Below the pieces are notes generated by a model. It was not told the origin of the DNA and ran no database searches. It was given only the letters and a program-made list of their open reading frames with translations. A DNA stretch of 11,291 bases. It comes from Ophioceras dolichostomum. Its lineage: Eukaryota > Ascomycota > Sordariomycetes > Magnaporthales > Ophioceraceae. Below, piece by piece: positions 1-7,738 of this stretch (position 1 is its first letter; every line of letters starts with the position of its first letter). Location of the stretch: assembly GCA_003049485.1 (NCBI GenBank), contig PYST01000630.1, positions 1 to 11,291 on the forward strand, given 5' to 3'. The position numbers were made by a program, and so were the translations under genes.

Positions 1-20
1 CCCCCTCCCCCTCCCCCTCC
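1..20. repeat. CCCCCT hexamer repeat coding poly-Gly
   Basis: Three tandem copies of CCCCCT start at base 1 and may continue to the left. On the minus strand they lie in frame in Sec5 exon 3 and encode a glycine run near the visible C-terminal end, after a basic stretch reading KPKRSMSGHERK. Such tails vary in length between strains. Confidence 0.8.
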
Positions 21-3000
21 AGCCGACGAGGCCGTGACCTTGCGCTCATGCCCCGACATGCTCCGCTTCGGCTTCCTGAAGCACGCGAACTCGTTCCGGC
101 TGACGTCCCTGAGCCTCTTAAGCGCGTTGCGCATCTCGGGCAGCTCGCTCTGCAGCCTCGCGCGGGCGTCGTTGTCGGTCCGCCCGTCGAGCTCCTGGTA
201 TATCTGGCTCTGCAACTCCCCCGCCCGGTCGGTCGTGTAGTGGCTCAGCGTCTGGGCGACGAACTCGACGTCGAGCGTGGCCTGCATCAGCGACGCGAGG
301 TCGTACCTCGGGCGGGACTTGAACGCCTCGAGCAGCTCGCGCGACGTCTGCTCGAGGAGGTAAGAGAGCACCTGCGCCGTGAGCGTCGAGGCCGTGGTCG
401 ACACCTGCGTGTGCACCAGCACCAGCGACAGGAGCGCCTCGTAGACGTAGGGGCGCACCTCGCGTGGCTTCGGGCCGGACGGGTCGGGGGCCCAGTCCGG
501 AGAGGTGACGCCCTTGCGCACGATGGCGCGGAGGGCCTCGATCGACGGACGCGTGTAGGACTGGAAGAGGCGCGCGTCGATCTGGCCGAGGACGTCGCGG
601 ATCGTTTTGGCTTCCTCCGTGAGCTTGACCGAGAAGGCGTTCTCGAACTGCGTGTTAAGAGAGGGAACTATCTCTGCTCGGAGGGACTGGAGGTTGCTTA
701 ATGTGAGGAGCATGCGGACGTTCTGTGGCAGGTTCAGTGTTAGTGGTGTTAAGTCAGTCGGTTACAGAAGAGAGACCTCAGCGCAGACAAGGAATTCGGG
801 TTTGCCGCTATCTTACCCTGTCGCCAGCATTGATCGTCCCTCCACCAGTACTGGCAGTGGCGCGGTGGCCGCCAGCTGCTGCACCAGTCGCTAGGTAGCC
901 TTCGGGCTCCGTGGTCCAGTCGTCGTCCGCCCTCTTCACAGAGCGTTCTGCGTTCTCGACCATACCGCTGAGGGCTTTGTATAGCGTCGTGACGTACTGG
1001 CTGCGGACCGTCTGGAGCAGTTTCGTGGGCGGGGCGAGGACAATATCCTCGGCACCGGGCCGCGCCATCGCATCCGAGACGTAGAGGATCTTCTGCATGC
1101 CGGCAAGAAGAGAGCCCTCAAAGGCCGAGAAGCAGGACGGCATGCGCGTCACGTCGCGACGGTCAGCGGAGCGGCTCCAGTCTTCCACGTACTTGATGTT
1201 CTCGGCATCCTTGTTCCACGCTGCACACAGCGCATTCACGCACCGCTCGCGGGAAATGTTGACCAGCGTCTTGAGGAGCTCCACCTCCTGGCCGTCTCCA
1301 CGGCCGACGGGTGAGATGCCGGCCATCTCAGATGCCCCAGATCCCACGAGCGCCAGCATTTTGGAGAGATAGTGCACGCCGCTGATCGAGTTCGACCAGG
1401 GCGGCCAAAAGGCGAACTTCTCCCATGCCTCGCCACGCTTGGGCGACGGAGGAGGCATGTTGTTGGGATCGAGATTGAAGCGCGGGTCCCGCGTGGGTCC
1501 CGGCGTCAGCGCGCCGGTGAGGCTTGTCATAGGCGTAGAGGGCGAAGACGGGGGCATCGGCGAGAAGAGCAGCGAGATATCTTCGGGGGGAGGCCCGGCG
1601 AAGAACATGAAGACATGCTCACGCATCATCTCCACCAGCTCAACGGCGCCTTTCTGCAGGCCCACGGTGCCCGGGTCAGACAGCCGATGGTGCTGGCGAG
1701 ACTCGCCGTTGTAGCCCGTGGGCAGCGAGCGCTGCGTCTTGCCCTCGACGAAGCCCTCGACCGTCTGCCAGAACTCGACTACTTCGCCCAGGATGCCCTG
1801 GGGCGCCAGCATCGTGGTCAGGAACGCCAGCATCTTCTCCCAGAGCTCCACGACGTCTCCCGAGTCGAACCGCGCCCCACTGCCGCCGACGCCGCCTTTA
1901 GCCTCCAGCGACTGCCTCCCAAGCAGGCGCAGGTGCGATGCGATCTGCTGCGGAGCCGGCCGATCCGCGCTCGCTAGACGTCGGCGCAGCACCTCGATCT
2001 CAACCTTTGCCCTGTCGGCGAAGGCCTGGATCTTGCCCTTCAGGTGATCGTACCGGCTCAGCAACCACACCCAGATGGGGTTGTCCTCGACGCCCAGCTC
2101 GAGCAGGAGGCCAATGAGCTCCATGTGCTGGTCCTGCGGCTGTCCCGGCACGGCGTCGGCCTTGGAGACATTGTGCAGCGAGACTAGGCGACGCCAGACG
2201 ACGCGTTTGAACGCCGAAATCTGCTCCTCGACATCATGCCACATGCGCGCAGCGAGCAGTATCTGGTATAGCTGCGAGTCCGACGGCTGTGCGGTGCCGA
2301 GTTCCTGCGCAATGCGCCGGGCCTCGTCGGCAAAACGGCGCGCCTTCGAATACTCCTCGACCAAGCTCTCGTGGTCCTTGCGCTTGATGCTGTCGGCGAT
2401 CGATGCGCTCGTCTCGACGTACTCGCCGAACCGGCCGAGAGAGTTCGCAACCGTGCGCAACGTGTCCTCCTTCTCACGTCCGCCCAGCGCCGGGCCCCAG
2501 ACATCCTCCGCCTTGGCCGACACGTCCAGGAGCGGCACCTTGATGCCCATAACACCATACTCGCTCTCCTTGACCAGAGCGTTCTTCTTCCTGGGGTCGA
2601 TCGGCTGCGGCGTGAGCGGGCTAGCGAGCGTGACGTTGCCGATGCTGCTGGCCCGGAAGCTGTTCCTGCTGGCGTGCCGCGAGTGCGCTCGTTGTCGTGT
2701 CTGGGTTGGGTCCGCCCCCCGCCATTTCATCTCCTTGTATACATTGTCGATCGTGGCCTTCGCCCGCACGAATCGCTCGAAGTTGGACTCCACCAGGACC
2801 TTGAGCGATGCAGATTTCTGGTCTATCGACTGCGACAACGTATCCAGTCCCATCAAAAGCTGCTGCGTATCGGCCGTCGCGTGCATCTGAGACAGGAACA
2901 ACGCCGGCGAGAACGTCGTGGAAGAGAGGAGGAACCGATTTCCTACAGTAGGCGGCGACGGAGATTGTCAGATTGTTAGCCTTGGCCATCCTGGGACAGG

Positions 3001-3354
3001 ACATGGGATAGACATACGAAGCCTAGGATCTTCTTGAAGAGGCAACCCATAGTTCTTCAGCGTCCTGACCACGCTGTCTGTCGTGCCCAACGGATCCGGC
3101 TCATCCCTCTGGACCAGATTCCCAACACCATTCGCAGTCTTCTCCGACCCTGGTATGACGCTACTCCTATTGCTAACCGCCCTCTCCAGCGCCTGGTACC
3201 TCGACTTCCGCCTGTTCAGTTTCGCCTTCTTGCTGTTCGCTTCCGCCTCGTCTTCGGAGCCATCACTCGTGGGCTTGTCGGCTGGCCATTCAACAGGATA
3301 CAGGGATGGAATTTGGTAGAATTCCATCACCGTCCGGTCGAACTCCGCAGCCAT
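1..3354 (-). CDS. sec5: Exocyst complex component Sec5 (partial; 3' end off the left edge)
   Basis: Sec5 is a subunit of the octameric exocyst, which tethers secretory vesicles at growth sites on the plasma membrane. Exons on the minus strand: 3354-3018, 2942-817 and 722-1 (continues off the window). Introns are 3017-2943 (GTATGT..TAG) and 816-723 (GTAAGA..CAG, branch CTGAC). The joined frame gives at least 1061 residues without a stop. The ATG at 3354 follows an in-frame TTG-led extension and has A at -3 and G at +4. Family-typical stretches: the N-terminal DRTVMEFYQIPSLYP; the splice junction reading DPRLRNRFLLSS; FLSQMHATADTQ followed by SASLKVLVESNFERFVRAKAT (about residues 127-175); and VEDNPIWVWLLSRYDHLK (about 397-414). 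A Pro/Ser-rich linker lies at about 562-615. Exon 3 is helical and ends in a poly-Gly run at the edge. Yeast Sec5 is about 970 aa, so little should be missing. Identity is from recognition of the family, not a search. Confidence 0.93.
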
Positions 3355-3935
3355 GTTGTCTGATTGTCGAAGGGGCGCCGTCGTTCGAATGGAGAGATGC
3401 CCATCACTGGAGACCGGCCATGAGGTGAACAAGGCGCAGAGCTGGGATGCTCAAGGTGTCGTAACGGGTTTCACTTGCAAGGTCCCAGACCGTACATCAT
3501 CCCAAAGTGCCTGGCGTGGTGTGGGGTGAACCCAGCAATCAGTACCCGCCTTTCCGCCTTATGTCCAATAACCCCTGTAGCCCCGTTCAACATGTGCTTT
3601 CAGCTGAGCACGCTCTGAGATACTTCGAGAACAGGGGGGAGGAGCTGTGAGACTGTGTGATAGCGCGACGGACTTTCGTTGTTGCGACAGCCGCTGGGCG
3701 CTGGCCAGTGCTGCGCTAATTTTTGATCCCTTCGCCCACCCCCACAGCTCCTGCAGTTATCCGGCAGCTTGCCAGGTTCTTATCGATTGACCGACGACCC
3801 GAGCCGCTAAGATTTTCTTTTCCTCATACATTTTCCCGGCCTCACCTTGAACACACATTCCTCTCAGATAGGCCAGCCTTTCGGAATATTCTTAGGAGAA
3901 TAACATTGGACGAAGCTCCTCTGCTCTTCTTCACG
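3355..3935. promoter_or_regulatory. Shared divergent promoter region of sec5 and idh2
   Basis: These 581 bp separate two start codons that point away from each other, so they must hold both promoters and both 5' leaders. Visible candidates are a CCAAT box at 3565-3569 on the plus strand (the core bound by the fungal HAP/CBF complex, known to control respiratory genes), a GTGGGG at 3521-3526 that fits the SYGGRG core of the carbon repressor CreA/CRE-1, and a CT-rich tract at about 3810-3840 of the kind found just before transcription starts. No clear TATA box is seen on the idh2 side. These sites are short and could occur by chance. On the sec5 side two small upstream ORFs precede the start codon (see findings). 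Confidence 0.55.
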
Positions 3936-5551
3936 ATGCTGGCTCTTCGGAGACTATCTGCTGCTCCCGCGGCCCGCCAATGCCTCAAGGCAGCTCCTCT
4001 GTCGCTCCAGGTGAGCCAAAACACGCTCGCCGCCCTGCCGAATGCGCTCCCTTTGCGTCTCCAAGTTACTAACAAAGTTTCCGGCAGAACCAGAGGTACT
4101 ACTCTGCGCAGCAGGAGAGAGTCGCCAAGTTTACTGGCGTCAAGGGACCAGATGTGAGCAACGCCTTCCCACCGTCGCCCTCCTCGTCGAAGTTGAAGTT
4201 TTGCGCCAGCCTGCACTCGTGGGGGGCGCAAAAAATCACTCAACCCGACGACCAACACGACTCTCCACAAACGACGCCGCCGCGACAACCGCCCCCAACG
4301 CTGACATTATCATTCTTCAGGGCCGTTATCCCGTCAGCATAATCGAGGGCGATGGCATTGGGCCCGAGATTTCAGAATCGGTCAAGCAGATCTTCGAGGC
4401 CGCCAAGGTAGGTTCCCAGCTCCATGGTCCCTCAGCCCGCTTTCTCGCTCTCTCCTGAATTGGCCACCTGGCTAAGCGCATGCGTGCGAAACAGGCACCG
4501 ATCTCCTGGGAACCGATCGACGTCACCCCGATCATCAAGGATGGTAGGACCGCTATCCCCGACGCCGCTATCGAGAGCATCAAGAGGAACAAGGTCGCGC
4601 TCAAGGGACCGCTGGCTGTAAGTGAATGGATCAACCATATTTTCCTCTCCTACGACGGGCTCGGCTCGTTCAGTGTCGCGATAGTTGCCACAATGCGCCG
4701 GCATTGTGGCAATTACCCCCCTGCGTCCGACTGATTGGTACCTGCTTTTCCTCCATTAGACTCCTATCGGCAAGGGCCACGTCTCCCTGAACCTGACGCT
4801 CCGCCGCACGTTCAACCTATTCGCCAACCTCCGGCCGTGCCGGTCGGTCGCGGGCTACAAGACCCCATATGACGGCGTCGACACGGTCCTGATCCGCGAG
4901 AACACCGAGGGCGAGTACTCGGGCATCGAGCACGTCGTGGTTGACGGCGTCGTGCAGAGCATCAAGCTCATCACGCGCGAGGCCAGCGAGCGCGTGCTGC
5001 GCTTCGCGTTCCAGCACGCGCAGGAGATCGGCCGCACCAAGGTCCGCGTCGTGCACAAGGCCACCATTATGAAGATGAGCGACGGCCTCTTCCTCAACGT
5101 TGGCAAGCGGGTTGCTAAGGACTTCCCCGGCATCGAGTTCGACGCCGAGCTGCTCGACAACACCTGCCTCAAGATGGTCACCGACCCACTCCCGTACAAC
5201 GACAAGGTGCTGGTCATGCCCAACCTGTACGGCGACATCCTCTCGGACATGTGCGCCGGCCTGATCGGCGGCCTGGGCCTGACCCCGTCGGGCAACATCG
5301 GCGACGAGTGCTCCATCTTCGAGGCCGTGCACGGCTCCGCCCCAGACATCGCCGGGAAGGCGCTTGCCAACCCCACGGCCCTGCTGCTCAGCTCCATGAT
5401 GATGCTGAGGCACATGGGCTTGGGCGAGTACGCCGAGCGCATTGAGAAGGCAGCCTTCGACACCCTCGCCGAGGGCAAGATGCTCACGGGTGACCTGGGC
5501 GGCAAGGCCAAGACCCACGAGTTCGCTGGCGCTATCATCGACAAACTGTAA
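3936..5551 (+). CDS. idh2: Isocitrate dehydrogenase [NAD] subunit 2, mitochondrial
   Basis: Catalytic subunit of the mitochondrial NAD-dependent isocitrate dehydrogenase, which oxidises isocitrate to 2-oxoglutarate in the TCA cycle together with the regulatory subunit Idh1. Exons: 3936-4010, 4088-4153, 4321-4407, 4495-4617, 4760-5551, all joined in phase 0, giving 380 aa, the usual size. All introns are GT..AG; intron 1 has a perfect TACTAAC branch site. Residues 1-30 are an Arg-rich presequence; RYY before S31 fits an R-3 matrix-peptidase site. IIEGDGIGPEI (about 54-64) is the N-terminal family motif. The substrate loop has S126, N128, R132, R142 and R163, with Y170 after it. K217 lies in VVHKATIMKMSDG. 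Acidic metal ligands are D250, D276 and D280; the last two sit in NLYGDILSDMCAGLIGGLG, matching the IDH/IPMDH signature. The retained active-site residues point to the catalytic subunit, not Idh1. The ATG has A at -3 and no upstream ATG within 300 bp. Intron 4 holds a strong hairpin. Confidence 0.97.
4682..4715. repeat. Inverted repeat (hairpin) inside idh2 intron 4
   Basis: The 12-base arm TTGCCACAATGC (4685-4696) is followed by a GCCG loop (4697-4700) and the exact reverse complement (4701-4712). Allowing one G-U pair the stem extends to 15 pairs over 4682-4715. It sits in the middle of the 142-bp intron 4618-4759, between the GTAAGT donor and the CTGATT branch region. It could fold in the pre-mRNA, or be the trace of a small inverted insertion. 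No flanking target-site duplication is obvious. Confidence 0.85.
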
Positions 5552-6359
5552 TGGATTCCTAGCACGTACATCGCCGTCTCGTACTTCATTAGATACCATG
5601 ACCACTACAAACAAACACCAACAACAACGACAAACACAAACACCATTTCTATAGCCTCCACGGGTTTTCCTTTCTTCCTTACGAGCATATAACGGTAGGA
5701 TAACGATCAAGAGGGAAGGCAAGAGTACTACGCTGTAGACTGTATCACAAATATATTTCATTTATCGTCTTGAGCACTATATATTCCGAACTACTCCCAG
5801 CTACTGGATGTCCCTTGCTCCGCACGTGTTCGACGCAGGAACATGGTCTGGCCCGTACTCTCCACTCGGCACGGCACCGCGTCGGAAGGTCGCATGCATT
5901 CGCGATGGGCAGATAGATGCATCGACAGGTGCCGAAGCGCATTGCCGAGCCATTGACAACCGCGACGGGCGGCGGAAACCTTATAAGCGCTCGTATGATA
6001 ATTTGGCTTCAATCGACGGTCTATGGCCGCGTGGACAGCCCTACGGATGGATAGACGATGGCTGGACGTTTGGCGCTACCCGCGGCTGATGGTGTCGTAT
6101 GCGGGGCTGATGATTGGCATCCCGGTTCTAAGCTTGAGCTCTCTTGCACCACACAAGACACCAACTGCGAACGACTCCTGCTCCTCATTGCGTGATAGTG
6201 CAAAGCTCAGAATCTGTACTATTGTCAAGTACATATTTTAACTCCCTAGGTAGATAAGGCACCTTGGGGGTCTCTTCGACCCTTATTATGGTCTTCATCC
6301 TCCCGGGTAAAGAATAAAATTCGAGGTACCTCTTGTCGATTTTTTGTCGGATTCAGGAT
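5552..6359. other. Intergenic: idh2 3' region and DUF202 upstream region, no gene supported
   Basis: The first part is the idh2 3' UTR: a CA-rich stretch at about 5600-5645, then AT-rich sequence with ATATAT at about 5747-5785 that could hold the polyadenylation site. From about 5800 to 6240 base composition is mixed. Two overlapping small ATG frames (93 aa at 5808-6089, 72 aa at 6023-6241) have no family I recognise and no clear coding signature. A CACGTG lies at 5823-5828 and a TATAA at about 5982. Just before the DUF202 start there is a 9-codon upstream ORF (6288-6317) whose TAA stop is in frame with the gene. Confidence 0.5.
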
Positions 6360-7435
6360 ATGGACAGACGTGGCGACGCCCCTAATGAACCTCCAGTCGA
6401 TGAGGAGGACCAAACGGTCTTATGCTGTGCGCCCACCACTCTCCGAGACCTGACGCGCCCTATTGAAATCGGGGGCAGAGGCAGGTAAGTCGACTGGAGT
6501 TCTCGAGCAGTGCTGTGTTACTAAAATGTCCGATCATGTTATCCTGCATTCTCTGCGCTCTCTCCCCTCTCTTATGTGCAAGCAGTACCTCTACGTCGGT
6601 AGGGATCGGGCCAGTCAGGGCTGACATGAAGGAAAAACACAGGAGCGATGGTCGTGACGAGGCCTCGTTCTTCTCATGGCCGTTCTTCGGGCCCCTTTTA
6701 TTCGAGAACGAGACCAGCGACTGCCGCGATCACTGCGCAAATGAGCGAAGTATAGCCACCACCTCACTTTCACTCGGCCACCATGGACGCGGACCATCAA
6801 TACTAACTAACGGCCCATCCATTCCTTGGTTTACCAAGCCTTCCTCTCTTACCTGCGTCTCGCCATGGTGATGGCCCTCGTCTCCTCCGCCATCATCATG
6901 TCCTTCCACCTCAAGCACCGCGCCACCGAGATCGAGTTGCGCATGGCGTGGCCCCTTGGCTTCATCTTCTGGTTCCTGTCCGCCGCGTGTTTGGCGCTGG
7001 GTCTGGCCAACTATATAAGTGAGACACCCAGCCTATGGGGCAAACCCTGAAGCGTGCCCGACTTTTTTTTTTTTTCCCAGGGAGGGATCTGGCATAATAA
7101 ATGAGTGATGGCGTATGCTAATTCTCGCGCAGGAACCGTGAATAAATACAGTCGAAGGGCCGCACTAGTTCAGACGGGTTGGAAGACTCAGTCGGTGAGT
7201 CCCGTAGTCTTCTAGGATCAATCATCAATCATCACCAGCCTCACAATCCTTTTCCTCTCCAGATAATCATCCCCCATTATTCCCGGATCTCCTCGCAAAA
7301 TGGCTGACCGACCATGTCTCTCTCCCTCTTGCCCACGACTAGCTCCTAGCGATCATCGTGTTCGTCATCGTAGGGACCTGTGTCGCGTTGCTTGTGATCA
7401 ACAAACTGGCGGAGGGTGATATCGACGCATTGTAA
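6360..7435 (+). CDS. DUF202 family integral membrane protein
   Basis: Predicted exons: 6360-6484, 6586-6749, 6839-7018, 7133-7194, 7343-7435. They sum to 624 nt and 207 aa with every phase matching. The signature is the junction of exons 2 and 3, which reads RDHCANERTFLSYLRL (about 89-104); this is the fungal form of the DUF202 (PF02656) motif ERTFLAWLR. Three hydrophobic helices follow at about 102-121, 134-156 and 178-196, the standard DUF202 layout. The first 85 residues are acidic to mixed and probably cytosolic. The biochemical role is unknown; Vtc1 of the vacuolar polyphosphate complex has a related fold, but this is not Vtc1. The ATG is the first after an in-frame TAA at 6315 and has G at -3 and +4. 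Intron 2 ends in AAG but has TACTAACTAAC upstream. Introns 1, 3 and 4 have competing acceptors, so exon ends there are less certain than the family call. Confidence 0.85.
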
Positions 7436-7738
7436 AGAAAATGGTATCAAATATGTAGCTCCTACTTCCCACCTACCTACCCAAAACAGTGGTTCGCCGA
7501 GTTACCAAGTAATGATGAGAGCCTGCTCGGCTGTGTACGTCCCGTTAAATGCACATAGCACTGTTCCGCCATTCTTCCCTCCTGTGCCTATCATGAAGAG
7601 CAACAGTTACGCCAATAATCAAAAGATATCCCAGATGCGCCACCTGTGAGGCTAGAATACAAACCAGACCCGTAGCACTATCATATGCAAATATTTATCT
7701 CCCTGCTTATCACCACTACCACCGTTCTCCCATAACAT
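7436..7738. other. Convergent 3' intergenic region
   Basis: This 303-bp stretch separates the stop codons of the DUF202 gene and the minus-strand glycosyltransferase-like gene, so it must hold both 3' UTRs and both polyadenylation sites. It is AT-richer than the exons, with AATATTTAT at about 7689-7697 that could serve the minus-strand transcript. Open frames here show no family resemblance. No RNA gene or repeat of note is seen. Confidence 0.6.

Noticed and set aside
48..701. 217-codon plus-strand open frame
   Set aside because: It lies antisense to Sec5 exon 3. The Arg/Leu-rich, low-information protein is what GC-rich codon bias produces on the opposite strand.
1372..2979. Several plus-strand open frames of 90-270 codons
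   Set aside because: All overlap Sec5 exon 2 in antisense; the sense frame carries continuous Sec5 sequence.
4817..5761. Long minus-strand open frames (314 and 244 codons) over idh2 exon 5
   Set aside because: They are antisense shadows of a strongly C-ending-codon gene; their proteins resemble no family and the sense frame is clearly Idh2.
7063..7075. Run of 13 T, possible RNA polymerase III terminator
   Set aside because: No Pol III gene precedes it; it lies within an intron of the DUF202 gene and reads better as a polypyrimidine tract before CCCAG.
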